A stretch of 64,000 nucleotides of DNA from Arthrobacter burdickii. GTDB taxonomy: Bacteria; Actinomycetota; Actinomycetes; Actinomycetales; Micrococcaceae. Where the stretch lies: NCBI RefSeq assembly GCF_030433645.1, contig NZ_JAROCG010000001.1:620001-684000 (forward strand), written 5' to 3'. The position numbers and the translations under genes were made by a program. Shown here in pieces: positions 36,471-46,461 of this stretch; the first letter of the stretch is position 1; every line of letters starts with the position of its first letter. The notes under the pieces were generated by a model. It saw only the letters and a program-made list of their open reading frames with translations. It ran no database searches and was not told where the DNA came from.

Positions 36471-38027
36471 ATGAAACTTCTGAACCCCTCCGTCCGTGGG
36501 AGCTCCGCCGTTCTGGCCGGAGCACTGCTGCTGGGATCGTTGACCGCGTGCGGCGGCAGCTCCAACCAGGCGGCGGCCGAGGCCGATACCAGCATGCTGA
36601 CCCTGGCCATCGACAGTGACTCCGGTTCCTTCGGCTATGACCCGCTGCGCGTCTCGGCAGCCCAGCGGCAGTTCTTCGAAGGTCTCTACGAGAGCCTGAT
36701 GACGCTCCAGCCGGACGGATCGGCAGGCCCGGGCCTGGCCGAGGAGTTCAGCTACAACGCGGACAACACGGTCATGACGCTGACCCTCAGGGATGACGTC
36801 ACGTTCACCGACGGGTCCAAGCTCGACGCCGAGCTGGTCAAGGCGAACCTCGACCGCCGGTCCGATCCTGCGCTGAGTGCCTACTCCGCGGTCGCCAAGG
36901 GCGGGGCGCAGGAGATCACCTCCGTCGACGTCGTCAGCCCCACCGAGGTAGCCCTGACGTTCGCGAAGCCTCAGCCGGGTTTTGAGAACAACCTCACCTC
37001 CACCACCGGCATGATCGTCGGCAAGGACGGCGTCACGGACACCGCGAGCCTCGCTGCGACCCCGGACGGATCCGGTCCGTACACCCTGGACCCGACCACC
37101 GTGAAGGGCAGCAAATACGTCTTCGTGAAAAACGAGGAGAGTTCGGAGGCCTCGGACTTCGCCTTCGACAAGGTCGTCTTCAGTGTCGTCCTCGACCCGC
37201 AGGCCCGGGCGAACGCCCTGGTGTCCGGCCAGGCCGACGTCGCCATGCTGACCTCGTCCACCGTCGACTTCGCAGAATCCAAGGGGTCGGGTGTCTCCCA
37301 GATCGGCGGCACCGTCAACACCATGATCTCCTTCGACAAGATCGGCAAGACGGCACCCGCGTTCGCGGAGGAGAAGGTCCGGCAGGCGATCCAGCACGCC
37401 ATCAACCGGCAGGCCCTGGTGGACGCACTCCACAAGGGTGACATCCCCGCATGGAACGCCCTGCCGAAGGACTCCGCCGGCTTCACCGAGGACCTCGAGA
37501 CCGAGTTCGCCTACGACCCGGAAAAGGCCAAGAGCCTGCTCGCGGAAGCCGGCTACCCGGACGGATTCGAATTCACCATCATCGCCAGCGCGCAGACGCA
37601 GACGGACCTGCAGGCAGTCCAGAAGGACCTGGCCGCGGTCGGGATCACCATGAACGTCAAGATGGCCGCCTCCACCGATGAAGCCTTCGCCGCCGTCGCC
37701 ACCACGCCGCTGGGTTACAGCCCCCTGAACTGGGACAACCCGGTGGGCGTGATGTACGGAGTCGTCCTCAACGGTTTCACCAACGTGCAGAAAGCCACCG
37801 ACGAAGAGCTGAGTGCAGCGACCGCCGAACTGGCTGCCGCCAAGGACGACGCCGCTGCCAAGACCGCGGCCACCAAGCTGAACACCCGCCTCGTGGAATC
37901 CGGCTGGATGATCCCGCTGTACGAAGCCCTCGTCAACCAGGGCTACAACACCAAGAAGGTGGCGCCGGTCGAGTTCGCCGGTACCAACGCCTACCCGCTC
38001 CTCTCGTCCTACAAGCCGGCCAGCTAA
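36471..38027 (+). CDS. ABC transporter substrate-binding lipoprotein, oligopeptide (SBP family 5) type
   Basis: A 518-residue extracellular receptor with a lipoprotein signal (LTAC, Cys27), then the family 5 fold: TLTLRDDVTFTDGSKLDAE near residue 110 and KVRQAIQHAINRQALVDAL in the second lobe. This family takes peptides, nickel complexes and also oligosaccharides or glycosides. Neighbours encoding rhamnosidases and a quercetinase suggest a plant glycoside as ligand. ATG at 36471 was chosen because the signal peptide starts there. Confidence 0.9.
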   Translation: MKLLNPSVRGSSAVLAGALLLGSLTACGGSSNQAAAEADTSMLTLAIDSDSGSFGYDPLRVSAAQRQFFEGLYESLMTLQPDGSAGPGLAEEFSYNADNTVMTLTLRDDVTFTDGSKLDAELVKANLDRRSDPALSAYSAVAKGGAQEITSVDVVSPTEVALTFAKPQPGFENNLTSTTGMIVGKDGVTDTASLAATPDGSGPYTLDPTTVKGSKYVFVKNEESSEASDFAFDKVVFSVVLDPQARANALVSGQADVAMLTSSTVDFAESKGSGVSQIGGTVNTMISFDKIGKTAPAFAEEKVRQAIQHAINRQALVDALHKGDIPAWNALPKDSAGFTEDLETEFAYDPEKAKSLLAEAGYPDGFEFTIIASAQTQTDLQAVQKDLAAVGITMNVKMAASTDEAFAAVATTPLGYSPLNWDNPVGVMYGVVLNGFTNVQKATDEELSAATAELAAAKDDAAAKTAATKLNTRLVESGWMIPLYEALVNQGYNTKKVAPVEFAGTNAYPLLSSYKPAS

Positions 38028-38039
38028 TACCCCACCCGA

Positions 38040-38070
38040 CCGGGCGGGCTCCCCTGGGGAGCCCGCCCGG
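38040..38070 (+). terminator. Strong GC hairpin between receptor and permease genes
   Basis: CCGGGCGGGCTCC at 38040-38052 pairs perfectly with 38058-38070. It follows the receptor stop by 12 bases and has no U-tract. Such hairpins in ABC operons usually protect the upstream message and reduce downstream expression. Confidence 0.6.
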
Positions 38071-38095
38071 CCGAGTCCGACCGATGGAGGTCACC

Positions 38096-39037
38096 GTGGC
38101 ACTATTCATCGCCAAGCGCCTGCTGATGGCACTGGCCACCGTACTGGTGGTCGCCGTGCTGGCATTCCTGCTGGTGCACGCCATGCCGGGCAGCCCGGGA
38201 GCTGTGTCCCTCGGTGCGGGCGCCTCCCAGGAGGCCATCGATGAGGTCAACCAGCGTCTGGGCTGGTCCGATTCCCTTCCCGTCCAGTTCTTCCGCTGGC
38301 TGGGCGCAGCAGTCCAGGGCGATTTCGGGATCTCCCTCATCGACGGCCGCTCCGTCAGCGCGGACCTGGCCGGCAGGCTCCCGGTCACTGCGTCGCTCGC
38401 TGCCGGTGCCACCCTGCTCAGCGCCGTCCTCGGCATCGCCCTGGGCGTCACCGCCGCAGTCCGCGGCGGCGTCGTCGACCGCATTATCGGGGGCGTCGCC
38501 GGCATGGCGGTAGCCCTGCCGGCCTTCTGGATCGGCATCATCTTCGTCTACCTCCTGGCGGTGCAGTCCCCGGTCTTCCCCGCGACCGGGTATGTCCCGT
38601 TCGATGTTTCCCCGAGGGACTGGGCCCTGTCCCTGGCCCTGCCGGTGATCACCCTGGCCGTGGGCGGAGCGGCCTTCATCGCCCGCCAGACCCGGGCCTC
38701 CATGCTCGAGGCACTCCAGCAGGAGCACATCCGGACCCTCCGTGCCACGGCCACGCCTACCTGGAAGATCCTGTACGTCCACGCACTGCGGTACGCCAGC
38801 CTGCCCATCGTGGCGGGCATCGCCCTGCAGTTCATCCAGCTCTTCGGCGGTTCCGTCATCGCCGAGCAGTTGTTCGCCATGCCAGGCCTGGGCCAGGCCG
38901 TGCAGAACTCCGTCAGCACCCATGACGCCCCGTCCGTGCAGGGCGTGGTGGTGATCGCCACTGTCGTGGTGGTCGCCGTGAACCTGGTGCTGGAACTCGC
39001 CACCAAGTTCCTCGACCCGAAGTTGCGTGCCTCATGA
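38096..39037 (+). CDS. ABC transporter permease, DppB type
   Basis: A 313-residue membrane protein with the N-terminal IAKRLLMALATVLVVAVLAF helix of DppB/OppB permeases, VHAMPGSPG in the first loop and the EAA loop LRATATPTWKILYVHALRYA. The GTG at 38096 has GGAGG five bases upstream; the ATG at 38084 overlaps that site and was rejected. The stop overlaps the next start (ATGA). Confidence 0.92.
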   Translation: MALFIAKRLLMALATVLVVAVLAFLLVHAMPGSPGAVSLGAGASQEAIDEVNQRLGWSDSLPVQFFRWLGAAVQGDFGISLIDGRSVSADLAGRLPVTASLAAGATLLSAVLGIALGVTAAVRGGVVDRIIGGVAGMAVALPAFWIGIIFVYLLAVQSPVFPATGYVPFDVSPRDWALSLALPVITLAVGGAAFIARQTRASMLEALQQEHIRTLRATATPTWKILYVHALRYASLPIVAGIALQFIQLFGGSVIAEQLFAMPGLGQAVQNSVSTHDAPSVQGVVVIATVVVVAVNLVLELATKFLDPKLRAS

Positions 39038-41166
39038 TCCCGAACGTCGCCCCTGCCCCTGCGGATTCTCCGGAGCCGGCCTCGGCCGCGCTCCTTCCTC
39101 CGGCTCCCGCCAGGGCCGGCCGGCGGCTCTCCGCCTCCAAGCTGTTCGCCTCACCGGCCAGTACGGCCGGGGTGGTCTGGCTGGCCGTGATCGTGATCGC
39201 CTCCCTGACGGCGCCCCTCTGGTTGCCCTTTCGGACCGAGGACCAGGACTTCACCGCCGTCCTGTCCGGACCCAGCGCCGCTCACTGGCTCGGGACGGAC
39301 GAACTGGGCCGGGACCTCCTGAGCCGCATCTTCGCCTCCGCCGCCGGCACGCTCGGCACCTCCATGATCACCGTGATCGTCGCCGTCGGACTGGGCACCC
39401 TCCTGGCGATGCTCGCAGCAGCAGCCGGTGAACGCGTGGAGGCCGTCATCAGCCGCGTCACAGAGATCATGATGTCCCTGCCCGGCACGGTGATCATCCT
39501 GGCCGTCATCGGCGCCGTGGGAACCAACATCCCGCTGGTCATGGCCATCCTCGGCGTACTCATCTCGGCGGGTATCTACCGTGTCATGCTGGGCCAGGCC
39601 AAGTCGCTGCAGTCCCAGCTCTACGTGGACGCAGCCAAGGTGGACGGCGTCAGCTCCGTGGGCATCAGCCTCCGCCACGTGCTGCCCGGCCTGACGAACA
39701 CCATCGTGGTCCAGGCGGCCCTGATCTTCGCCGTCGGCATGCTCATCCAGGCCGGACTGGCCTTCATCGGCTTCGGGCCGCCCATCCCCGAGCCCAGCTG
39801 GGGCGGAATGATCCAGGGTGCGTCCCAGCACGTCTACGACGCACCCTGGCTCATGGTCCCCACCGGGGCCGTGCTCGCGCTGACGGTCCTCTCCGCCAAC
39901 GCGATCGGCAACGCGCTCGGCAAGGCACCCAACACCACCGCCTCCCACCTGCCCTCCGCCGCCGCCCGGCGTCAGCGGGCGAAAGCCGTCGCCGCCATCG
40001 CTGCGGCCTCTCCGGCCGCTTCGTCCGGGGAGGACGAGGCGGGGAAGGACACGCTGAGCGTGCGCAACCTGTCCGTGGGCGTGGATGGCGGTGTCCGCCT
40101 GGTCACGGACGTCTCCTTCGACGTCGAACCGGGCACCGTCCTGGGCCTGGTGGGCGAATCAGGGTGTGGCAAGACCATGACGGCACTGTCACTGCTGGGC
40201 CTGCTGCCGTCCGGGGTCTCGGTGACCGGAGGCCAGATCCTCTGGAACGGCAGGAACCTCGCAGCGGCGACCGATAAGGACATGGAAGGGATCCGCGGAC
40301 GCGAGATCGCCCTCATCTCGCAGGAACCCATGCGTGCCCTGGACCCGATGTTCACCGTGGGCTACCAGCTCACCGCCGCCATCCGGCGGCTCCGCAGGAC
40401 GGGCAGGGCCGAAGCGAAGGCCGAAGCACTGAACCTGCTGGAGAAGGTGGGCATCGTGGACGCCGCCCGCATCCTCACGGTCTACCCGCACCAGATCAGC
40501 GGCGGCATGGCCCAGCGCGTGGCCATCGCCCTGGCGCTCTCCGGCCGGCCCCGCCTGCTCGTCGCGGACGAGCCCACCACGGCACTGGACGTCACCGTGC
40601 AGGCCGAGATCCTCTCACTGCTGCGCAGCCTGGCGAAGGAGACCGGGATGTCCGTGGTGATGGTCACCCATGATCTCGGCGTGGTCGCCGACCTGTGCGA
40701 CCGGGTTGCCGTGATGTATGCCGGGCAGGTCGTGGAGAACGGCCGGACGGACAGCATCCTGGACAACCCCCGTCACCCCTACACGCTCGCCCTGCTGGCC
40801 GCGGACCCGCACGCCACCAGTGCCGCGGACATGCCCGAGCGGCTGGCCACTATCAGCGGGCAGGTCCCGCAACCCAAGGATTGGCCCACCACGTGCCGCT
40901 TCGCCGCCCGCTGCCAGTTCGCCGGGTCCGCCTGCAAAGTCCCCATCCCGCTGCTACCGTCCGGCACCGGTGACGGGACGGTCCGCTGCGTGAAGGCGGA
41001 CGAACTGGCCGTCGAAGGCCTGGATTGGGTGGCCACCGATGTGCCGAGCCACCGCATCCTGGACCTCGTCGAAACACGACCTGCCGAAGCACGACTGGCC
41101 GAGATCAGGACCGCTCACGTCGAAGCACGACCCACTGAAAGAACTGCCGAAAAGGATCCCGCATGA
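39034..41166 (+). CDS. Fused DppC-type permease and DppD-type ATPase
   Basis: A 710-residue protein that joins two normally separate subunits. Residues about 40-300 are a DppC permease ([17 protein letters not shown] at 84-100, EAA loop at about 198-220). Residues 301-338 are an Ala-rich linker. Residues 339-600 are an ABC ATPase with Walker A GESGCGKT (374-381), signature ISGGMAQR, Walker [13 protein letters not shown] and switch His in [10 protein letters not shown]. An oligopeptide-type C-terminal cysteine motif follows ([14 protein letters not shown]). The last 40 residues carry short degenerate repeats and look disordered. Walker A is GCGKT, as in DppD. Confidence 0.92.
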   Translation: MIPNVAPAPADSPEPASAALLPPAPARAGRRLSASKLFASPASTAGVVWLAVIVIASLTAPLWLPFRTEDQDFTAVLSGPSAAHWLGTDELGRDLLSRIFASAAGTLGTSMITVIVAVGLGTLLAMLAAAAGERVEAVISRVTEIMMSLPGTVIILAVIGAVGTNIPLVMAILGVLISAGIYRVMLGQAKSLQSQLYVDAAKVDGVSSVGISLRHVLPGLTNTIVVQAALIFAVGMLIQAGLAFIGFGPPIPEPSWGGMIQGASQHVYDAPWLMVPTGAVLALTVLSANAIGNALGKAPNTTASHLPSAAARRQRAKAVAAIAAASPAASSGEDEAGKDTLSVRNLSVGVDGGVRLVTDVSFDVEPGTVLGLVGESGCGKTMTALSLLGLLPSGVSVTGGQILWNGRNLAAATDKDMEGIRGREIALISQEPMRALDPMFTVGYQLTAAIRRLRRTGRAEAKAEALNLLEKVGIVDAARILTVYPHQISGGMAQRVAIALALSGRPRLLVADEPTTALDVTVQAEILSLLRSLAKETGMSVVMVTHDLGVVADLCDRVAVMYAGQVVENGRTDSILDNPRHPYTLALLAADPHATSAADMPERLATISGQVPQPKDWPTTCRFAARCQFAGSACKVPIPLLPSGTGDGTVRCVKADELAVEGLDWVATDVPSHRILDLVETRPAEARLAEIRTAHVEARPTERTAEKDPA

Positions 41167-42173
41167 GCACCTCGACCTCGATCCGCCCGGAACCGACGTC
41201 ACCCGCACCCGTCCAGCCCCTGCTGGAGGTCAAGGACCTCGTGGTGCGATACGGCCGCGGCCGCAAGGCAACGGCTGCTCCGGCCGCCGTGGACGGCGTG
41301 AGCTTCAGCATCGCCGCGGGGGAGACCGTGGGCCTGGTCGGGGAATCCGGATCCGGCAAGTCGACGATCGGCAAGGCGATCCTGGGCCTGCAGAAGGTCT
41401 CCTCCGGGTCCATCACCTACCAGGGCAAGGACATCACTTCCGCCGGCGCGTCCCAGCGCAGGGCTCTGGGCGGGGAGCTGCGGGCCGTCTTCCAGGACCC
41501 CAACTCCTCACTCAACCCCCGGAACACCGTCGGCTCCTCGCTCGCCGAACCGCTCCGGCTCCGCGGCGTGAACCCGACCGAGGCCCGGCAGCGCGCAGAG
41601 GACATACTGGAACGGGTGGGACTACCCCGCGACGCCGTGGACCGGTACCCGAGCCAGTTCTCCGGCGGCCAGCGGCAGCGCATCTCCGTGGCCCGCGCCC
41701 TCATCTGCGATCCCAAGCTCGTGGTCTGCGACGAGGCCGTGAGCGCACTGGACCTCTCCACGCAGGCGCAGGTGCTGAACCTGCTGGCGGACCTGCGCGA
41801 CGAGCGCGGCCTGGGCTACCTGTTCATCGCCCACGACATCGCCGTGGTCCAGTTCCTGGCACAGCGCGTGGTGGTGCTCTACCGCGGGCAGGTCATGGAG
41901 ACCGGCCCCGCCGCGGCCGTCACGGAGGACCCGAAGCACCCCTTCACCCAGACCCTCGTGGCAGCGTCCCCGGTGCCCCGGCCCGCCGAGCAGGCGGCTC
42001 GCAGGGAAGCCCGGGAATCCCTCGGCGTGCGGACCGGTGCGGCAGCCACCCCCGCCCCCGGCGGGTGCCCCTTCCGGCTCCGGTGCCCCCTGGCCACCGA
42101 CCTGTGCCGGGACGAGCGGCCCGCACTCCGGCGGGTCGGCGCGTCCGACGTCGCCTGCCACTACGCGGCCTGA
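41163..42173 (+). CDS. ABC transporter ATPase, DppF type
   Basis: The second ATPase of the importer, 336 residues: Walker A GESGSGKST, Q-loop VFQDPNSSLNPRNTVG, signature FSGGQRQR, Walker B LVVCDEAVSALD, switch histidine in IAHDIAVVQF, and the C-terminal cysteine motif CPFRLRCPLATDLC, which may bind an iron-sulfur cluster as in related dipeptide ATPases. It starts in an ATGA overlap with the fused permease-ATPase, completing the two-ATPase arrangement of oligopeptide-type importers. Confidence 0.93.
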   Translation: MSTSTSIRPEPTSPAPVQPLLEVKDLVVRYGRGRKATAAPAAVDGVSFSIAAGETVGLVGESGSGKSTIGKAILGLQKVSSGSITYQGKDITSAGASQRRALGGELRAVFQDPNSSLNPRNTVGSSLAEPLRLRGVNPTEARQRAEDILERVGLPRDAVDRYPSQFSGGQRQRISVARALICDPKLVVCDEAVSALDLSTQAQVLNLLADLRDERGLGYLFIAHDIAVVQFLAQRVVVLYRGQVMETGPAAAVTEDPKHPFTQTLVAASPVPRPAEQAARREARESLGVRTGAAATPAPGGCPFRLRCPLATDLCRDERPALRRVGASDVACHYAA

Positions 42174-42236
42174 CCGTTCCCCCCGAACCATCAGCACACC
42201 TCTGCTCTACCTCGACAGCACCTTGACGGCACCTTC

Positions 42237-42252
42237 CTGACGGGCCCGTCAG
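42237..42252. other. Perfect 16-bp palindrome between transporter and rhamnosidase
   Basis: CTGACGGGCCCGTCAG lies in the 146-bp gap between the transporter ATPase and the first rhamnosidase gene. It could be a weak hairpin or a protein-binding site; it does not match the proposed IclR motif. Confidence 0.4.
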
Positions 42253-42319
42253 CACCACCACCACAACCCCTGACCTTCCCCGCCGTCACGTAGCTGGCGG
42301 CCAAGCAGAACGGATTCCG

Positions 42320-44605
42320 ATGACGCAGGCACCCTGGCGCGCCGCCATGATCTCACCCGATGAGGACTTCGACGGAGCCCCGCTGCTCCGCAAGGAGTTC
42401 CGGCTCGAGGAGGGCCACGGCGCCGTGGCCAGGGCGACGCTGCGCGCCACCGCCTACGGTGTCTACGAGGCGCTGATCAGCGGTGTCCCAGTGGGCGAGG
42501 ACGTGCTGAGCCCGGGCTGGAGCTCCTACGAATGGCGGCTCCGCTACCGCAGCTACGACGTGACCGCCCTGGTGGGGCCGTCCACCGTCCTCGGCGTGGA
42601 ACTCGGCAACGGCTGGTACCGCGGGCGCCTGGCCTGGCACGGCATGTCGAACCTGTACGGCAGCGAACTGGGGTTCTTCGGCCAGCTGGACATCGAGTTC
42701 GCCGACGGACACGTCCAGTCCGTCGCCTCCGACACCACCTGGCAGGCCGGGCCTTCCGCCACCACCGTCAACGACCTCTACGACGGGCAGACCATCGACG
42801 CCCGCAGGGTTCAGGCAGGCTGGGCGGAGCCGGGCTTCGACGCCGGCGCCTGGGCCGGGACCCACACCGTGGAGTTCGACGGTGACCGGCTGGCCGAACC
42901 GGTGGGTCCGCCGGTGGTGCGCGCCGGCGTCGTCCGGCCCGTGGAGATCTTCGCCTCTCCCACCGGCAGGACGCTGGTGGACTTCGGCCAGAACCTCGTG
43001 GGGTGGCTCCGTTTCCGGATCCAGGGCGGGGAAGGGCACCCCATCACGGTGCGCCACGCAGAAGTACTGGAAGACGGCGAGCTGGGCGTGCGGCCCCTGC
43101 GCTCCGCCGAGGCCACGGACACCTTCGTCCTGTCCGGCGGCGAGGACTTCTTCGAACCGACCAAAACGTTCCATGGCTTCCGCTATGCGGAGATCACCGG
43201 CTGGCCCGGGACGCTCACCGAGGACTCCCTCGAAGCAGTGGTGGTCCACTCCGCGCTGGAGCGCACCGGTACCTTCGAGTGCTCCAACGAGCTGGTCAAC
43301 CAGCTGCACCGCAACATCGTCTGGGGGCTGCGGGGCAACTTCCTGGACCTGCCCACCGACTGCCCGCAGCGCGACGAGCGCCTCGGCTGGACCGGCGACA
43401 TCGCGGTCTTCGCACCCACCGCAGCGTTCCTCTACGACGTCAGAGGCTTCCTCCAGGACTGGCTGCTGGACCTCGCCGCCGAGCAGAAAGCAGCCGACGG
43501 GCTGGTACCCATCACCGTTCCGGACGCCCTCAAGTACTGCCCCCAGCCCCCGGAATTCCCGGCACCGGAATCATCGGCCCTGTGGAGCGAAGCATCCGTC
43601 TGGGTGCCATGGGCGCTCTGGGAAGCGTACGGCGATCTCACAGTGCTGAAGAACCAGTACGAATCGATGACCTCGCACACCCGGCGGGTGGAGGGACTGC
43701 TCTCGGACACCGGACTGTGGGATCAGGGCTTCCAGTTCGGTGACTGGCTGGACCCCGACGCGGATCCGGACAAGCCCTGGGACGCGAAAGCGGACACCGG
43801 CGTCGTCGCCACGGTCTGCCTGTTCCGTACGGCCTCGATCACGGCCGACACGGCCCGGCTACTGGGACACCAGGACGACGCCGAGTACTTCGAGCAGCTC
43901 GCCGCACGGGTCCAGGCCTCCTTCCTGGAGCACTACGTGGCCACCGACGGCACCATCCGCAGCGACTGCACCACCGTCTACGCCCTCGCGATCGCCTTCG
44001 ACATCCTGCCCAGCGCCGAACACCGCGACTTCGCGGGAGAACGCCTCGCCGAGCTGGTCCGGAAGAACGACTACCGCGTATCCACCGGTTTCGCCGGCAC
44101 CCCGTTCATCACCGGAGCCCTCACGGACACCGGCCACAGCGAGGACGCCTACCGCCTGCTCCTGGAACAGGGCTGCCCGTCCTGGCTGTATCCCGTGACC
44201 ATGGGCGCCACTACCGTGTGGGAACGCTGGGACTCGATGCTCCCGGACGGCACCATCAATCCCGGTGAGATGACCAGCTTCAACCACTACGCCCTGGGCG
44301 CCGTGGCCGACTGGCTGCACAAGGGGATCGGCGGCATCAGCCCGCTCGCGCCCGGGTACAGCAGGGTCCGGATCGCCCCGGTACCGGGTGAAGGCATCGA
44401 CTGGGCCACGACGTCCCTCAAGACCCCGCACGGGACCGTCCGGGTGGAATGGCGGCTCGACGACGGCGCCCTCACCCTCGAGGTGACGGTCCCCGACGGC
44501 GTGGAAGCGGACGTCGAGCTTCCCGGCGGCGAATACTTCAGCGTCCGGGGCGGCACCCACCGCTTCACCTCGTCTGCGGCTCTCGCCGTGTCCTCAGGTG
44601 TGTAG
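42320..44605 (+). CDS. GH78 alpha-L-rhamnosidase, short form
   Basis: Predicted to remove terminal rhamnose from plant glycosides by inversion. The 761-residue protein lacks a signal peptide and begins at the accessory beta-domain (GWSSYEWRLRYRSYDVTAL, then ELGNGWYRGRLAWHG). The (alpha/alpha)6 barrel has DCPQRDERLGWTGDIAVFAP, the segment that holds acidic catalytic residues in GH78, and TTVWERWDS, both diagnostic. It is about 145 residues shorter at the N-terminus than the second GH78 enzyme here, so the two likely differ in substrate. Confidence 0.9.
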   Translation: MTQAPWRAAMISPDEDFDGAPLLRKEFRLEEGHGAVARATLRATAYGVYEALISGVPVGEDVLSPGWSSYEWRLRYRSYDVTALVGPSTVLGVELGNGWYRGRLAWHGMSNLYGSELGFFGQLDIEFADGHVQSVASDTTWQAGPSATTVNDLYDGQTIDARRVQAGWAEPGFDAGAWAGTHTVEFDGDRLAEPVGPPVVRAGVVRPVEIFASPTGRTLVDFGQNLVGWLRFRIQGGEGHPITVRHAEVLEDGELGVRPLRSAEATDTFVLSGGEDFFEPTKTFHGFRYAEITGWPGTLTEDSLEAVVVHSALERTGTFECSNELVNQLHRNIVWGLRGNFLDLPTDCPQRDERLGWTGDIAVFAPTAAFLYDVRGFLQDWLLDLAAEQKAADGLVPITVPDALKYCPQPPEFPAPESSALWSEASVWVPWALWEAYGDLTVLKNQYESMTSHTRRVEGLLSDTGLWDQGFQFGDWLDPDADPDKPWDAKADTGVVATVCLFRTASITADTARLLGHQDDAEYFEQLAARVQASFLEHYVATDGTIRSDCTTVYALAIAFDILPSAEHRDFAGERLAELVRKNDYRVSTGFAGTPFITGALTDTGHSEDAYRLLLEQGCPSWLYPVTMGATTVWERWDSMLPDGTINPGEMTSFNHYALGAVADWLHKGIGGISPLAPGYSRVRIAPVPGEGIDWATTSLKTPHGTVRVEWRLDDGALTLEVTVPDGVEADVELPGGEYFSVRGGTHRFTSSAALAVSSGV

Positions 44606-44638
44606 GCGGAGTCCGATGCTACTCCTCCCCGTGATCCC

Positions 44639-45484
44639 GTGCGTTTCCTTCAGGGCCCAGCTGTGACAGCCGTCAAGCCGGCTGAGGAGCTGCTCGTCAT
44701 CGACAACGATTTCGGTGGCGACCCTGACGGGCTCGTTGCCCTCGCACACATTCTCCTGTGCTGCGACCCGGGGGCGACGGTCCTGGTGACGACGTCGCCC
44801 CTGGACCCGGGACTGGCCGGAGCAGCAGGTGTCGACCCGACGACTACGGCCAGCCGCGGCCTGCACCTCGCCGAGCGCCTCGTGCAGCTCCTCGGGCTGA
44901 AGGACGTACGGGTGATTCTGGGTGCTGAGGCCCCCGGGACCACCACGGGCCAGGTCAGCGCTGCGGCGCGCACGATCGTGGAGACGTCCGCTCGCTTCGA
45001 ACGGACCACTGTTCTCTGCGGGGGACCACTGACCAACGTCGCTGCTGCGCTTCGACTGGACCTGTCGCTCGCGGACAGGGCAGCGCTGGTGTGGGTGGGT
45101 GGCACCAGAACCGAGCCGGGCCGGGGGGAGTACAACTCCGATACCGACGCCGGAGCGGCAGGGGAGGTCCTGGCATCAGGGATGGCCCTTGAGCGGATCC
45201 CCTACGAGGAGTACACGCAGATGACCGTTGCGGTCGATGCAGTGAAGAACGAGCTCGCTGCCGCATCACCAGTAGGCTCCTGGCTGGCGGAGCGCCTGCT
45301 CGATGTTCCACCCTTCGTGGAGCTGGGCACGACGCTTACTCTCGGCGACAGCGTCCTGGTGCCGTTCGTACCGGGGGCCCCTATGCCGGGACGGCGGACT
45401 GCCCCAAGGACGGCGGACGACCACCAGATCGACAGCGTCGGGTTGTGGGACGACCTGATCCGCCGCCTCGTGGTGCAGGGGTAG
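44639..45484 (+). CDS. Nucleoside-hydrolase-like protein with an altered metal motif
   Basis: A 281-residue protein of the inosine-uridine nucleoside hydrolase superfamily. The usual N-terminal DxDPGxDD calcium motif reads DNDFGGDPDG, so Pro is replaced and the last Asp is shifted by one. CGGPLTNVAAAL and EYNSDTDAGAA (the conserved Glu, Asn and Asp) are retained. It may act on another N- or O-glycoside, or on ribosides released from plant material. The start is GTG at 44639; a second GTG at 44663 would remove eight residues and is equally possible. It ends 11 bp from the convergent IclR gene. Confidence 0.7.
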   Translation: MRFLQGPAVTAVKPAEELLVIDNDFGGDPDGLVALAHILLCCDPGATVLVTTSPLDPGLAGAAGVDPTTTASRGLHLAERLVQLLGLKDVRVILGAEAPGTTTGQVSAAARTIVETSARFERTTVLCGGPLTNVAAALRLDLSLADRAALVWVGGTRTEPGRGEYNSDTDAGAAGEVLASGMALERIPYEEYTQMTVAVDAVKNELAAASPVGSWLAERLLDVPPFVELGTTLTLGDSVLVPFVPGAPMPGRRTAPRTADDHQIDSVGLWDDLIRRLVVQG

Positions 45485-45495
45485 TCGGTGCCGCG

Positions 45496-46326
45496 TCAGC
45501 CCTGGGAGTGCGTCCACACGTCCTGGCTGACCTCCGCCTGGTGGCCCAGGTTCCGGGAGACCGCCCGGGCGGCGGCACGCACCGCCGGGGCCAGGACGTT
45601 CGGGGGTGTGGAACCATCCGGGACCACGATGGACAGCGCGGCCGCCACGGACCCCTGGGCGTCGAAGATGGGTGAGGCGACGGAGACCGTGCGGGAGGGT
45701 GCGGTGCGCCGGATCATCGCGATGCCGGTGCGCCGCACGTCCGACAGCGTGCGCCGGACCTGGCCTTCGGGCAGGGTGGCCACCCCGGGCTCCTCCTCCG
45801 GGGGCTTCCGCAGGATGGTCTCCTGGAACTGGTGGTCGGCACCGGCCAGCAGCACCAGTCCGACGGCGGTGGACCGCAGCGGCGCGCGGCCGCCCACCCG
45901 GTAGGCCACCTCGGTGGCGTCCCTCGAGGAGAGCCGCTCGATCAGCACCGCCTGCTCGTTGTCCCGGACGGCCAGCAGGACATGGTGGCGGGTGACCTCG
46001 AACAGATCCTCGAGGTACGGCAGCGCGATCTCCCGGACGCCATGCCCGCGGGGGGACAACGAGGCGACCTCCCAGAGGCGGACCCCGACGACGTACCGTC
46101 CGTCGTCGAGCCTCTCCAGGGCGCCCCACGCCACTAGCCGTGCGATGAGCCGCAGCGCCGTCGGGGCGGGCATGTCCGCGTACCGCGCCAGCTCCGACAG
46201 GGTCAACGCCCGGCGCCGGTCGGAGAAGACAGCGAGCAGGCTCAGTGCGCGGTCCACGACCGGCTCGCCCTGCTTGGGCCGCTTCCCGCGAACGGGAGGG
46301 GCATCGGTCTCCGGAGGGATGGTCAT
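45496..46326 (-). CDS. IclR-family transcriptional regulator
   Basis: A 276-residue regulator with the N-terminal winged helix (LSELARYADMPAPTALRLIA) and the GAF-like effector domain of IclR proteins (HVLLAVRDNEQAVLIERLSS, then PLRSTAVGLVLLAGA). IclR proteins often control aromatic catabolism, with ring-cleavage substrates as effectors. It is divergent from the second rhamnosidase gene. A 16-bp site at 46376-46391 in the gap recurs at three other promoters, which makes this the likely local regulator. ATG at 46326 was preferred to an upstream start at 46386 that would overlap that site. Confidence 0.88.
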   Translation of the reverse strand: MTIPPETDAPPVRGKRPKQGEPVVDRALSLLAVFSDRRRALTLSELARYADMPAPTALRLIARLVAWGALERLDDGRYVVGVRLWEVASLSPRGHGVREIALPYLEDLFEVTRHHVLLAVRDNEQAVLIERLSSRDATEVAYRVGGRAPLRSTAVGLVLLAGADHQFQETILRKPPEEEPGVATLPEGQVRRTLSDVRRTGIAMIRRTAPSRTVSVASPIFDAQGSVAAALSIVVPDGSTPPNVLAPAVRAAARAVSRNLGHQAEVSQDVWTHSQG

Positions 46327-46375
46327 GCAGAAGGTCCTAGTGCCGGTGGTCTGTCGATAATGATGTTCCAATGCT

Positions 46376-46391
46376 ATTCCATCCAATGAAA
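46376..46391 (+). promoter_or_regulatory. Candidate IclR operator in the iclR/rhamnosidase gap
   Basis: ATTCCATCCAATGAAA matches TTTCCATTCAGTGAAA at 51311 in 13 of 16 positions. It is 70 bp upstream of the rhamnosidase start and 49 bp upstream of the regulator start, fitting autoregulation plus activation or repression of the divergent gene. Confidence 0.6.
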
Positions 46392-46461
46392 GAGCACTGT
46401 GGAGGCGGCCGGCAGGAAACGAAGCTTGAACCCTAGCTACCCACGTTCAGGAGCCTGCCGT

